NCBI GenBank assembly: GCA_041558415.1
Contig: JBFFEY010000070.1
Location: 1 to 14,707, forward strand
Direction of reading: 5' to 3'
DNA: 14,707 bases
Source: SG8-39 sp041558415
GTDB taxonomy: Bacteria > Pseudomonadota > Gammaproteobacteria > Burkholderiales > SG8-39
Position 1 is the first letter of the stretch. Each line of letters starts with the position of its first letter. The notes beneath the pieces are model-generated. The model worked only from the letters and a program-made list of their open reading frames with translations. It had not been told where the DNA came from and searched no databases. Of this stretch, positions 1 through 9,488 are shown piece by piece. The translations under genes were made by a program, and so were the position numbers.

Positions 1-126
1 CCCAAGGTGAACGAGATCCAGACGCAGTACCTGCGCGAACCCTACCCGGCGCGCGCCACGGTCGGCGTGGCGCAGCTGCCGCGCGACGCGCTGGTCGAGA
101 TCGACCTGGTGCTGCACGCCGGGTGA
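1..126 (+). CDS. RidA-family (YjgF/UK114) protein, 3' end only
   Basis: The window opens inside this gene: 41 codons and a TGA stop remain, and the start lies outside. The visible C-terminus contains PARATVGVAQLPRDALVEID, which follows the conserved RidA ending (PAR-S/T-x-V-x-V-x-x-LP-x-x-x-x-VEIE). RidA proteins are trimeric imine/enamine deaminases that clear reactive 2-aminoacrylate; the Arg of PAR and the Glu of VEI correspond to active-site residues of the family. The stop overlaps the GTG start of recG by four bases (GTGA), so the two genes are probably translationally coupled. RidA is a broad family, so the exact substrate class is not assignable from this fragment. Confidence 0.8.
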   Translation, partial: PKVNEIQTQYLREPYPARATVGVAQLPRDALVEIDLVLHAG

Positions 127-2153
127 AGCCGGGCGCGCTCGCCAAGCAGCTCGAGAAGCTCGGGCTGCGCGCGCGCGCGGACTTCCTGCTGCACCTGCCG
201 CTGCGCTACGAGGACGAAACTGCACTCGCGGCGCCAGGCGCAACGCCGCCGGCGACGCCGGTGTACCTGGAAGCGCGCGTCGTGCGCGCCGAAATCGCCT
301 ACCGGCCGCGACGCCAGCTGGTGGTGCACGCGCTGTGGGGCGAGCTGCCGCTCGCGCTGCGCTTTTTCAACTTCTACCCGAGCCAGCTGCGCCAGCTGCA
401 GCGCGCTGCCGACGAGGGTCAGCGGCTGCGTGCCTACGGCGAGGTGCGCAGCGGCTGGTTCGGCGCCGAGATGGCGCACCCGCGCTATCGCATCGTGCGC
501 GAGGGCGAGCCGCTCGCCGACGCCCTGACCCCGGTGTACCCGACCACCGCCGGCGTGTCGCAGGCGCAGCTGCGCGCGCGCGTCGACGACGCGCTCGAGC
601 ACGAGCCGCTCGAGGACACGTTGCCGGAAGCGCTGCGCCGGCGCTGCGCGCTACCTCCCTTCGACGCGGCGCTGCGCGCGCTGCACCGCCCCGCGCCCGA
701 CGCCGACCGTGCCGCGCTCATTGAGCGCAGGCACCCGGCCTGGCAGCGCGTCAAGTTCGACGAGCTGCTCGCGCAGCAGCTGTCGATGCGTCTCGCCTAC
801 CGCGCGCGTCGCGGGCGCGCAGCGCCCGCGCTGCCGACGGACGGCCCGCTGCTCACCCGCCTGCGCGCGACGCTGCCGTTCACGCTCACCGGCGCGCAGC
901 AGCGCGCGCTCGGCGAGGTGCTCGCGGACCTCGCGCAGCCGCACCCGATGCAGCGCCTGCTGCAGGGCGATGTCGGCAGCGGCAAGACCATCGTTGCCGC
1001 ACTCGCCTGCCTCGCCGCCGCCGACGGCGGCTGGCAGTCGGTCGTGATGGCGCCCACCGAGATCCTCGCCGAGCAGCACCTGCACAAGTTCAGCGAGTGG
1101 CTCGCGCCGCTCGGCGTGCGCATCGCCTGGCTGCAGGGCGGCCAGCCGGCGCGCGCGCGGCGCGACATGCTCGGCGCGCTCGAGACGGGGGAGGCGACGA
1201 TCGCCATCGGCACGCACGCGCTGTTCCAGAAGGGCGTCAAGCTTGCGCGCCTCGGCCTCGCGGTGGTGGACGAGCAGCACCGCTTCGGCGTCGAGCAGCG
1301 TCTCCTGCTGCGCCGCAAGGCCGACGCCGGCGTGCCGCACCAGCTGATGATGAGCGCGACGCCGATCCCGCGCACGCTGTCGATGAGCTACTACGCCGAC
1401 CTCGACGTCTCGGTGATCGACGAGCTGCCGCCCGGGCGTCGCCCGGTGAAGACCCGGCTGGTGGCCGAGAGCCGGCGCGCGGAGGTGCTGGCGCGCATCC
1501 GCGAGGCCTGCAGCGAGGGGCAGCAGGCCTACTGGGTCTGCCCGGTCATCGAGGAATCGAGCGAGGGCGCGCTGCAGACCGCGCTCGACACCTACGAGAC
1601 GCTGTCGCGCGAGCTCACCGGACTGCAGGTCGGCCTGCTGCACGGACGCCTGCCGGCCGCCGAGAAGGCAGCGGCGATGGCGGCCTTTGCCGAGGGACGC
1701 ACGCAGCTGCTCGTGGCGACCACCGTGATCGAGGTCGGCGTCGACGTGCCGAACGCCTCGCTCATGGTGATCGAACACGCTGAGCGCTTCGGCCTGGCGC
1801 AGCTGCACCAGCTGCGCGGCCGCGTCGGGCGCGGCGCGCGCGACAGCGTCTGCATCCTGCTCTACGGGGCGAAGCTGTCGGAGGCGGCGCGTGCGCGCCT
1901 GAAGATCATCTTCGAAAATGCCGACGGCTTCGAGATCGCGCGCCAGGATCTGCTGCTGCGCGGCCCGGGCGAGGTGCTCGGCGAGCGCCAGAGCGGCGCG
2001 CCGCTGCTGCGCTTCGCCGACCTGGAGCGCGACGCGGCGCTGATCGACGCGGCGCGCGCGGCGGCCGAGGAAATGCTCGCGCGCGAGCCGGAGCGCGCCC
2101 GGCGCCACCTCGCGCGCTGGCTCGCCGGGCGGCAGGAGTACGCACGCGTCTGA
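123..2153 (+). CDS. recG: ATP-dependent DNA helicase RecG
   Basis: This is a 676-aa protein, close to the usual RecG length (about 690 aa). RecG is a monomeric dsDNA translocase that reverses stalled replication forks and processes branched intermediates. The N-terminal wedge region (about 1-240) is followed by two helicase lobes. Visible motifs are Walker A GDVGSGKT (282-289), DEQH box (383-386) followed by RFGVEQR, motif III SATPIPRT (411-418), and motif VI QLRGRVGR (563-570). The C-terminal stretch with DGFEIARQDLLLRGPGE is typical of RecG. The start is the GTG at 123, giving a GTGA overlap with the upstream ridA stop; no clear ribosome site precedes it, in keeping with coupled translation. 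Every expected motif is intact, so it should be functional. Confidence 0.97.
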   Translation: MKPGALAKQLEKLGLRARADFLLHLPLRYEDETALAAPGATPPATPVYLEARVVRAEIAYRPRRQLVVHALWGELPLALRFFNFYPSQLRQLQRAADEGQRLRAYGEVRSGWFGAEMAHPRYRIVREGEPLADALTPVYPTTAGVSQAQLRARVDDALEHEPLEDTLPEALRRRCALPPFDAALRALHRPAPDADRAALIERRHPAWQRVKFDELLAQQLSMRLAYRARRGRAAPALPTDGPLLTRLRATLPFTLTGAQQRALGEVLADLAQPHPMQRLLQGDVGSGKTIVAALACLAAADGGWQSVVMAPTEILAEQHLHKFSEWLAPLGVRIAWLQGGQPARARRDMLGALETGEATIAIGTHALFQKGVKLARLGLAVVDEQHRFGVEQRLLLRRKADAGVPHQLMMSATPIPRTLSMSYYADLDVSVIDELPPGRRPVKTRLVAESRRAEVLARIREACSEGQQAYWVCPVIEESSEGALQTALDTYETLSRELTGLQVGLLHGRLPAAEKAAAMAAFAEGRTQLLVATTVIEVGVDVPNASLMVIEHAERFGLAQLHQLRGRVGRGARDSVCILLYGAKLSEAARARLKIIFENADGFEIARQDLLLRGPGEVLGERQSGAPLLRFADLERDAALIDAARAAAEEMLAREPERARRHLARWLAGRQEYARV

Positions 2154-2182
2154 CACGCGCCTCTGCGATACTTGCCGGCGCC

Positions 2183-3067
2183 ATGAACCTTGCCCTCATC
2201 CTGCGCCGGCTCGACGCCTACGAGCGCCTGGTGCGGCTCGACAAGCCGATCGGCGCGCTGCTGCTGCTGTGGCCGACGCTATGGGCGGTGTGGCTCGCGG
2301 CCGAAGGTGCGCCGAGCGCGAAGATTCTCATCATCTTCGTGCTCGGCACCTGGCTGACGCGCTCGGCGGGCTGCGCGATCAACGACTTTGCCGACCGCCG
2401 CTTCGACGCGCACGTCGAGCGCACGCGCAACCGGCCGCTCGCTGCCGGCGAGATCCGCCCGGGCGAGGCGCTCGCGGTCGCCGCCGTGCTCGGCCTCGCG
2501 GCCTTCGCGCTGGTGCTGTTTCTCAACCGCTTCGCGATCGGGCTGTCCTTCGTCGCGCTCGCGATCGCCGTGGCCTATCCGTTCTCCAAGCGCGTGTTCG
2601 CCTTTCCGCAGCTGATCCTCGGTGTCGCCTTCGGCTTCGGCATCCCGATGGCCTATGCGGCGATCCGCAACGCCCTGCCGCTCGAGTGCTGGCTGCTGCT
2701 CGCGGCGAATGTCTGCTACTCCTTCGCCTACGACACCGAGTACGCGATGGTCGACCGCGCCGACGATGCCAGGCTCGGCATGCGGACCTCGGCGCTCACG
2801 CTGGGCAACTACGACGTGCCGGCGGTGATGCTGGGCTACATGCTGATGCTGGCGATCCTTTCGGGCACCGGCCTCTACCTGCAGATGCCGGCGCCGTACT
2901 ACCTGGGGCTCGCGGCGGCCTGGAGCATGATGCTCTATCATTACTTCCTGATCCGCGGGCGCACACGGGATGGGTGCTTCCGCGCCTTTCGCCACAACAA
3001 CTGGGTCGGCCTCGCGATCTTTCTCGGCATCGTCTTTTCCTATCCGCTCAGGCTGCCATGGCCATGA
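2183..3067 (+). CDS. ubiA: 4-hydroxybenzoate polyprenyltransferase UbiA
   Basis: This 294-aa polytopic inner-membrane protein joins a polyprenyl chain to 4-hydroxybenzoate, the second committed step of ubiquinone synthesis. Both Asp-rich Mg-diphosphate motifs of the UbiA superfamily are present: NDFADRRFD (67-75, the NDxxDxxxD motif) and YDTEYAMVDRADD (183-195, with D184 and D191). The sequence between and after them alternates hydrophobic helices with short loops, as expected for eight or nine transmembrane segments. The ATG at 2183 is 29 bases after the recG stop; no strong ribosome site is visible. The stop overlaps the next gene by four bases (ATGA), and ubiD, a later step of the same pathway, lies just beyond, so this is a small ubiquinone cluster. 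Confidence 0.96.
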   Translation: MNLALILRRLDAYERLVRLDKPIGALLLLWPTLWAVWLAAEGAPSAKILIIFVLGTWLTRSAGCAINDFADRRFDAHVERTRNRPLAAGEIRPGEALAVAAVLGLAAFALVLFLNRFAIGLSFVALAIAVAYPFSKRVFAFPQLILGVAFGFGIPMAYAAIRNALPLECWLLLAANVCYSFAYDTEYAMVDRADDARLGMRTSALTLGNYDVPAVMLGYMLMLAILSGTGLYLQMPAPYYLGLAAAWSMMLYHYFLIRGRTRDGCFRAFRHNNWVGLAIFLGIVFSYPLRLPWP

Positions 3068-3612
3068 ATCCAGACGACAGCTTCGGTAACGTGCGCTTCG
3101 ACTTTCGCCTCGGTGCGCTGCGCGGCAGCACGCTCGCCGTCGAGCAGGGAGTGCTGACGTATCGCGCCGGCGCGCGCCTCGAAACCGTGCCGCTGCGCGC
3201 CATCTCCGCGGTGCGCATCGCCTTCCAGCGCGACACGAACAAGATCGGCTGGGCGATCGTGCTGCTGCTCGTGGCCTGGGGTCTGTCGGCAGCGGCTGCG
3301 CCGCTGGCGGGGCTCGCCGAGTCGCTGGCGGGCGGCGTGCGCGGCGACGGCGCGGCGAGCGTGCAGGACATCGCCAGCATCATGATCGCGACGTTTCGCG
3401 GCCTCGGCGCCGCGGCGCGCCTGCTGCCCACGCTCGGCAACCTGATCGGCGCGATCGCCGTCGTGCTGCTCGCGGTCGGCCTGTGGGGTCGGACCACGCT
3501 GACGCTGACGCTGTCGGCGGTCGAGCGGCATTACGCGGTGTGGGGACGCAATCGGCGGCTGTTCGACTTCGCCGAGGTGATCAGCGAGCGTGTCGCCGAC
3601 GCGCACGGGTAA
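3064..3612 (+). CDS. Small membrane protein of unknown function between ubiA and ubiD
   Basis: I do not recognise this 182-aa protein. It has a hydrophilic N-terminus (about 1-60) rich in short beta-like stretches (STLAVEQGVLTYRAGARLET), a hydrophobic segment at about 62-82 (IGWAIVLLLVAWGLSAAAAP), an Ala/Gly-rich linker, a second hydrophobic segment at about 122-142, and a polar tail (ERHYAVWGRNRRLFDFAEVI). The layout suggests two membrane helices with a small beta-domain, perhaps PH-like, but that is inference. The ATG at 3064 is chosen because it forms an ATGA overlap with the ubiA stop; an in-frame ATG two codons upstream (3058) is also possible. High-GC codon use matches its neighbours, so it is a native gene. 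Position between ubiA and ubiD suggests co-transcription but does not prove a role in ubiquinone synthesis. Confidence 0.75.
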   Translation: MNPDDSFGNVRFDFRLGALRGSTLAVEQGVLTYRAGARLETVPLRAISAVRIAFQRDTNKIGWAIVLLLVAWGLSAAAAPLAGLAESLAGGVRGDGAASVQDIASIMIATFRGLGAAARLLPTLGNLIGAIAVVLLAVGLWGRTTLTLTLSAVERHYAVWGRNRRLFDFAEVISERVADAHG

Positions 3613-3663
3613 GCGGCGCCAGAGGCGGCGCAGCGCGCGGCCGCGAGCGGCGGAGCGAACCGG

Positions 3664-5205
3664 ATGACCTACAGCGACCTGCGCGGCTTTCTCGCGCAAC
3701 TCGAGGCGCTCGGCGAGCTGAAGCGCGTCGACGTGCCGGTGTCGCCGCGCCTCGAGATGACCGAGCTGTGCGATCGCACGCTGCGGGCCGGCGGACCGGC
3801 GCTGCTGTTTGAGCAGCCCGAAGGCTTCGACATGCCGGTGCTCGGCAACCTGTTCGGCACGGTGCGCCGGGTTGCGCTCGCGATGGGGCGCGACGCCGAC
3901 GCCGCGCCGGAGCCGGCGCTGCGCGACATCGGGCGGCTGCTTGCCGTGCTGCGCGAGCCGGACCCGCCCAAGGGGCTGCGCGACCTGTGGGCGCGGTTGC
4001 CCGAATTCCGCCAGCTCGCCGGCAAGGTGCTCGACATGGCGCCCCGGCTGCGCAGTTCGGCGCCGTGCCAGGAGCGGGTGTGGGAGGGGCGGGACATCGA
4101 TCTCGGCCGCCTGCCGATCCAGACCTGCTGGCCGGGCGACGCCGGGCCGCTCATCACCTGGGGGCTGACGGTGACGCGTGGACCGGCCAAGCCGCGCCAG
4201 AACCTCGGCATCTATCGTCAGCAGGTCATCGCGCCGAACAAGCTGATCCTGCGCTGGCTTGCGCACCGCGGCGGCGCGCTCGACTTCCGCGATCACGCGC
4301 TGGCGCACCCGGGCGAGCCGTTCCCGGTGGCGGTTGCGCTCGGCGCCGACCCGGCGACCATCCTCGCCGCGGTGACGCCGGTGCCGGACAGCCTCGCTGA
4401 ATACCAGTTCGCCGGCCTGCTGCGCGGCGCGCGCACCGAACTGGTGAAGTGCCTCGGCAACGACCTGCAGGTGCCGGCGAGCGCGGAGATCGTGCTCGAG
4501 GGCGCGATCCAGGCGGCGCAGGGCGACGACGCGGCGCCACCGGATGCGCCGCCGCGCCCGGACAGTGCCTACGAAATGGCACTCGAGGGGCCTTTCGGCG
4601 ACCACACCGGCTACTACAACGAGCGCGAATGGTTCCCGGTGATGACGCTCGAGCGCATCACGCTGCGCCGCGACCCGATCTACCACTCGACCTACACCGG
4701 CAAGCCACCCGACGAGCCGGCCATGCTGGGGGTCGCGCTGAACGAGGTCTTCGTGCCGCTGCTCACGCGGCAGTTTCCGGAGATCGTCGATTTCTACCTG
4801 CCGCCCGAGGGCTGCTCCTACCGCATGGCGCTGATCAGCATGCGCAAGCAGTATCCCGGCCACGCCAAGCGCGTGATGTTCGGCGTCTGGAGCTACCTGC
4901 GCCAGTTCATGTACACCAAGTTCATCGTCGTGGTGGACGACGACGTCGATGTGCGCGACTGGAAGGAAGTCGTCTGGGCGATCACCACGCGCGTCGACCC
5001 CGCACGAGACACGCTGATCGCCGAGCGCACGCCGATCGACTACCTCGACTTCGCCAGCCCGGTCGCCGGGCTCGGCTCGAAGATGGGCATCGACGCCACC
5101 CACAAATGGCCGGGCGAGACCACGCGCCAGTGGGGCCGGCCGATCGAGATGGATGCGGAGGTCAGGCGACGCGTCGACGAGATCTGGCGCGCGCTGGGGC
5201 TTTAG
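3664..5205 (+). CDS. ubiD: 4-hydroxy-3-polyprenylbenzoate decarboxylase UbiD
   Basis: This 513-aa protein belongs to the UbiD family, which decarboxylates 3-polyprenyl-4-hydroxybenzoate with prenylated FMN supplied by UbiX (no ubiX is in this window). Family signatures are present: NLGIYRQQVI (from N180), the loop contacting prFMN and metal; ELVKC and VLEGAI (E279), around the conserved Glu region; and EGPFGDHTGYY (308-318), a hallmark of the family. The C-terminus (DVRDWKEVVWAITTRVDP, GSKMGIDATHKWPGE) also follows UbiD. The ATG at 3664 is preceded by GGAG at 3652-3655, eight bases away. Length agrees with full-length UbiD (about 490-515 aa). Together with ubiA upstream it gives two non-consecutive steps of ubiquinone synthesis. 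Confidence 0.96.
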   Translation: MTYSDLRGFLAQLEALGELKRVDVPVSPRLEMTELCDRTLRAGGPALLFEQPEGFDMPVLGNLFGTVRRVALAMGRDADAAPEPALRDIGRLLAVLREPDPPKGLRDLWARLPEFRQLAGKVLDMAPRLRSSAPCQERVWEGRDIDLGRLPIQTCWPGDAGPLITWGLTVTRGPAKPRQNLGIYRQQVIAPNKLILRWLAHRGGALDFRDHALAHPGEPFPVAVALGADPATILAAVTPVPDSLAEYQFAGLLRGARTELVKCLGNDLQVPASAEIVLEGAIQAAQGDDAAPPDAPPRPDSAYEMALEGPFGDHTGYYNEREWFPVMTLERITLRRDPIYHSTYTGKPPDEPAMLGVALNEVFVPLLTRQFPEIVDFYLPPEGCSYRMALISMRKQYPGHAKRVMFGVWSYLRQFMYTKFIVVVDDDVDVRDWKEVVWAITTRVDPARDTLIAERTPIDYLDFASPVAGLGSKMGIDATHKWPGETTRQWGRPIEMDAEVRRRVDEIWRALGL

Positions 5206-5217
5206 CGCGGCGCGCTA
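5203..5217. repeat. 15-bp palindrome formed by the two convergent stop codons
   Basis: The sequence TAGCGCGGCGCGCTA is a perfect inverted repeat (7-bp arms around a central G). Its left end is the ubiD TAG stop and its right end, read on the other strand, is the dacB TAG stop, so the two genes are only nine bases apart. As RNA it could fold as a six-pair GC-rich stem with a three-base loop on either strand. There is no following T tract, so it is not a standard intrinsic terminator; a role in transcript end protection or stopping convergent read-through is conjecture. Confidence 0.6.
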
Positions 5218-6663
5218 GGACGGGTCGTACACCCAGCGCAGCAGCGCCTCGGTTGCCGGGCGCGCCTGCCCGGCGTTCGCATCGTTGACGATCATTACCA
5301 CCAGCTGGCGCGCGCCCCGGCGGTCGAGCACGTAGCCCGCGATCGCGCGCACGCCGGAGAGCGAGCCGCTCTTGACGTGCGCCTGGCCGGCGACGGCGTC
5401 CTCCTTGAGGTACTTGCGCATCGTGCCGTCGACGGCGACCACCGGCATCGAGGCCATGAACTCGGGCATCGTCGCGCTGGCGTAGGCGGCGCGCAGCAGC
5501 TGGGCGAGCGTACGCGCGCTGACGCGCGAGCGGCGCGAGAGACCCGAGCCGTTGTCGACCACCAGCCCTGTCGTGTCGATGCCGCGCATCGCCAGGAACG
5601 CCTCGACGGCCGCGCGTGCCTTGCCCAGACTGGCCGGACCGTTCGAGCCGTTGGCGCCGAGCGTGAGGAACAACTGCCGCGCCATGACGTTGTTCGAGAA
5701 CTTGTTGACGTCGCGCACGATGTCAGAGAGCGGCGGCGATTTGTGCGTGTAGACCCGCGTGGCGCCGCTCGGCACGAAGCCGTCGTGTACGCCGCCCTGC
5801 CAGCGGCCGCCCATTTCCTCCCACAGCTGGCGGAACAGCCCGGCGACGTAGTCGCGGTGCGAGAACAGCGCCATGTTCCAGGCGCGCTCGCCGCAGCTCA
5901 CCGGGTAGCTGCCGGTGAACAGCGCGCGGTAGGCCTTGCGTGGTGCGGCGGCGGGCAGGAATTCGGGCCGCAGCTTGGTCTTCCAGTCGCCGCAGCGCCC
6001 GTTCGACGGGCGCACCAGGCTCACCACCTCGAGTGGATAGGGGCGTGGCTCGGCGATCACGCGGATCGCGCTGCCGCCGGCTTCGGGCACGAAGTGAAAC
6101 GCCACCGCCTTGAAGTTCACCAGCAGCGCATCGGGGCCGACGTTGTACGGTCGCAGCGGTTCGTCGTCGAAGGCGCCGGGATCGTGCGCGGCCTGCTCGA
6201 AGGCGGAGCGATCGAGCACCAGGTCGCCCTCCAGGTTGCGGATGCCGCGCTCGCGCAGGTTGCGCAGCAGCAGCCAGAACTGCTCGAGCGTGAGCTTCGG
6301 GTCGCCGGCACCCTTGAGGATGAGGTGACCGCTGAGCGTTCCCTCCTCCAGCGTTCCGGCGGCGTAAACCGCGGTCTCCCAGCGGTACGCCGGCCCGAGC
6401 GTCTCGAGCGCGACGTAGGTCGTCAGCAGCTTGACGAGCGAGGCCGGGTTGAGCGGTGCGTCGGGGTTGAGCGCAAGCGACGGCGTCTGCGCGCCGAGCG
6501 GCTGCACCCAGACGGCCACCGAGGACACGGGGACGCCCGCCTGGCGCAGGGCCTCGGACAGCGGGCGGGGCAGGGATTGGCCCATGACCGGCACCGACGC
6601 AAGGGCCAGGACGGCGCAGACAACGAGGGCGAGCCAGCAGACGGGGCGCGACACGGGCGTCAT
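5215..6663 (-). CDS. dacB: D-alanyl-D-alanine carboxypeptidase/endopeptidase, PBP4 (DacB, S13) family
   Basis: This 482-aa periplasmic enzyme hydrolyses D-Ala-D-Ala ends and cross-links of peptidoglycan. All three penicillin-binding motifs are present in order: SLVK (S75 nucleophile, K78), SNN (323-325) and KSG (431-433). The long insert between the first two motifs is characteristic of class C / PBP4 enzymes. The N-terminus MTPVSRPVCWLALVVCAVLA followed by LASVPVMGQ looks like a Sec signal peptide. I start at the ATG at 6663; the reading frame is open 16 codons further (GTG at 6711), but that extension (VRPRAGPCRAARLF) would put a basic tail before the signal peptide. No good ribosome site is visible at either start. 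The gene is convergent with ubiD and divergent from groES. Confidence 0.94.
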   Translation of the reverse strand: MTPVSRPVCWLALVVCAVLALASVPVMGQSLPRPLSEALRQAGVPVSSVAVWVQPLGAQTPSLALNPDAPLNPASLVKLLTTYVALETLGPAYRWETAVYAAGTLEEGTLSGHLILKGAGDPKLTLEQFWLLLRNLRERGIRNLEGDLVLDRSAFEQAAHDPGAFDDEPLRPYNVGPDALLVNFKAVAFHFVPEAGGSAIRVIAEPRPYPLEVVSLVRPSNGRCGDWKTKLRPEFLPAAAPRKAYRALFTGSYPVSCGERAWNMALFSHRDYVAGLFRQLWEEMGGRWQGGVHDGFVPSGATRVYTHKSPPLSDIVRDVNKFSNNVMARQLFLTLGANGSNGPASLGKARAAVEAFLAMRGIDTTGLVVDNGSGLSRRSRVSARTLAQLLRAAYASATMPEFMASMPVVAVDGTMRKYLKEDAVAGQAHVKSGSLSGVRAIAGYVLDRRGARQLVVMIVNDANAGQARPATEALLRWVYDPS

Positions 6664-6735
6664 TCTAAAGAGACGGGCCGCGCGGCACGGCCCCGCCCGG
6701 GGGCGAACCAAAGCGGGGATTTTGTCGGCGTGCCC

Positions 6736-6764
6736 TTGAAATCCAAACCAGCCGCCACTATCAT
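6736..6764 (+). promoter_or_regulatory. groESL promoter, sigma-70-like with sigma-32-like -35
   Basis: TTGAAA (6736-6741) and TATCAT (6759-6764) are separated by exactly 17 bases, a good sigma-70 match, about 100 bases before groES. The -35 is also CCCTTGAAA, which fits the heat-shock sigma-32 -35 consensus; the -10 side (GCCACTAT) is only a weak sigma-32 match. Transcription should begin near 6771, inside the CIRCE element, so HrcA bound there would block initiation. Confidence 0.7.
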
Positions 6765-6790
6765 TGGCACTCGCTGAGGGGGAGTGCTAG
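6764..6790 (+). promoter_or_regulatory. CIRCE operator (HrcA binding site)
   Basis: TTGGCACTC (6764-6772), nine bases, then GAGTGCTAG (6782-6790). The CIRCE consensus is TTAGCACTC-N9-GAGTGCTAA; each arm here differs at one position and the spacing is exact. It overlaps the last base of the -10 hexamer and the predicted start of transcription, the usual place for repression of groESL by HrcA, which is relieved on heat shock. hrcA itself is not in this window. Confidence 0.93.
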
Positions 6791-6861
6791 CAGCATCCCT
6801 GTTGCAGCGCCCACAAAACTTTTAAGGTTCTGATCTCAAACGAGAATTGATGGAGATAGCC

Positions 6862-7152
6862 ATGAAGATTCGTCCACTGCATGACCGGGTGATCGTCAAG
6901 CGCATCGAGGAAGAGCGCAAGACGGCCAGCGGGATCGTGATCCCCGACACCGCCACCGAGAAGCCCGACCAGGGCGAAATCATCGCCGTCGGCAAGGGCA
7001 AGAAGGGTGACGACGGCAAGATCGTCGCGCTCGACGTCAAGGTCGGCGACAAGGTGCTGTTTGGCAAGTACTCGGGTCAGACGGTGAAGGTCAAGGGCGA
7101 AGAGCTGCTCGTGATGCGCGAAGAAGACATCATGGGCGTGATCGAGGCCTAA
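6862..7152 (+). CDS. groES: Co-chaperonin GroES
   Basis: This 96-aa protein is the heptameric lid of the GroEL chamber. It begins MKIRPLHDRVIVKR and contains the mobile loop (about 16-33, EEERKTASGIVIPDTA with the IVI contact tripeptide for GroEL) and the usual C-terminus ELLVMREEDIMGVIEA. The ATG at 6862 is preceded by GGAG at 6852-6855 with six bases between; an upstream in-frame ATG at 6850 is rejected because it lies on top of that ribosome site and family members start at MKIRPL. It is the first gene of the CIRCE-controlled groESL operon; groEL follows after 37 bases. Confidence 0.98.
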   Translation: MKIRPLHDRVIVKRIEEERKTASGIVIPDTATEKPDQGEIIAVGKGKKGDDGKIVALDVKVGDKVLFGKYSGQTVKVKGEELLVMREEDIMGVIEA

Positions 7153-7189
7153 GTTAGCCAGCATATTCGAACCATTCAGGAGAGAAGGA

Positions 7190-8842
<1,653 letters not shown>

Positions 8843-8866
8843 GTCCGGGCTTCCCGGCTGCTGTGG

Positions 8867-8897
8867 AAAGGGGCGCTTCGAGCGCCCCTTTTCTTTT
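8867..8897 (+). terminator. Intrinsic terminator of groESL
   Basis: AAAGGGGCGCT (8867-8877), loop TCG, AGCGCCCCTTT (8881-8891): a perfect 11-bp stem, then TTCTTTT. The A run at the 5' side also makes it potentially bidirectional. A smaller hairpin, CCGGG-CTT-CCCGG (8845-8857), lies just before it. Confidence 0.93.
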
Positions 8898-8923
8898 GGG
8901 GCACGGGGGTTTGCATTTATAAT
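8895..8923 (+). promoter_or_regulatory. Promoter of the tRNA-Phe gene
   Basis: A perfect TATAAT lies at 8918-8923, 44 bases before the tRNA. The -35 position 17 bases upstream is TTTGGG (8895-8900), a weak match that overlaps the terminator tail. The GC-rich stretch downstream of the -10 (CCGCGCTCCC) would fit a GC-rich discriminator of the kind seen at stringently controlled stable-RNA promoters; that last point is inference. Confidence 0.55.
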
Positions 8924-8967
8924 CCGCGCTCCCTTTCGCGGCGGGATCTGCCCGCCGCGCCCGGCAC

Positions 8968-9043
<76 letters not shown>

Positions 9044-9051
9044 CAACACCA

Positions 9052-9079
9052 CGCCTGACCGCTCTCGGTCGGGCGTTTT
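9052..9079 (+). terminator. Intrinsic terminator of tRNA-Phe
   Basis: CGCCTGACCG (9052-9061), loop CTCT, CGGTCGGGCG (9066-9075): ten pairs including one G-T, followed by TTTT (9076-9079). It begins eight bases after the CCA end. Confidence 0.88.
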
Positions 9080-9184
9080 CACATGAGAAATTCCCGAGCC
9101 GGCGCGGGCTTGTAGCGGATTCTGCCTGTGCCAAGGGGTCGGCGCCGAGCGCGCGCGTGCCTGCAGTTCGATCCTTTACCGCTC

Positions 9185-9196
9185 TGACCTTGCCCC
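9185..9196 (+). repeat. Terminal inverted repeat of the IS (orfB side)
   Basis: TGACCTTGCCCC, identical to the inverted copy at 9831-9842. The match stops after 12 bases, probably because the internal deletion removed the inner part of this repeat. It begins with TG, as is typical of IS3-family ends. Confidence 0.75.
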
Positions 9197-9488
9197 TGGC
9201 CTTGATGTCATGCAGCGCCATCAGTTTCCTCACCCGCTCCTTACCCACCCGAAGTCCTCTGAAGAGCAGCTCTTTCCACGTCCGTGGCCAGCCGTATTCG
9301 CCCTTTACCTCAACGTGAATCGCCCTGATATGCACCAGCAGCGCATCGTTGCTCAACCGCTTTCGCTGCTCCGGACTCGCGCGCCGGCGAAAGTGCTGAT
9401 GGTAACCGCTCGGACTCACTCCCAGGACTTCGCACTGCACCGATACCGGCCAGTACCATTTGTGCCGCTCAATCCAGGCGTACCTCAC
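9185..9488 (-). pseudogene. IS3-family transposase OrfB, N-terminal fragment
   Basis: From the GTG at 9488 the frame reads RYAWIERHKW, then LGVSPSGYHQHFRR and the HTH_21-type segment LLVHIRAIHVEVKGEYGWPR ... KERVRKLMALHDIKARGK. After ARGK the family would continue into the DDE integrase core; here the sequence enters the terminal repeat instead, so the whole catalytic domain (DDE triad) is missing. The open frame runs on outside the element through the tRNA-Phe region to about 8979, but that tail has no family resemblance. The GTG overlaps the orfA stop (GTGA); in this family the normal product is an OrfAB fusion made by -1 frameshifting. No active transposase can be made. Confidence 0.85.

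Noticed and set aside
651..2156. 501-aa minus-strand frame opposite recG
   Set aside because: Low-complexity Arg/Ala/Leu-rich shadow; recG motifs are complete on the plus strand.
3040..5103. 687-aa open frame on the minus strand opposite ubiD and the membrane protein gene
   Set aside because: It is Arg/His/Ala-rich with no recognisable domain and mirrors real genes; such frames are expected in GC-rich coding DNA.
5377..6777. 466-aa plus-strand frame opposite dacB that runs into the CIRCE region
   Set aside because: The opposite strand carries all three PBP motifs and a signal peptide; this frame has no family-like sequence.
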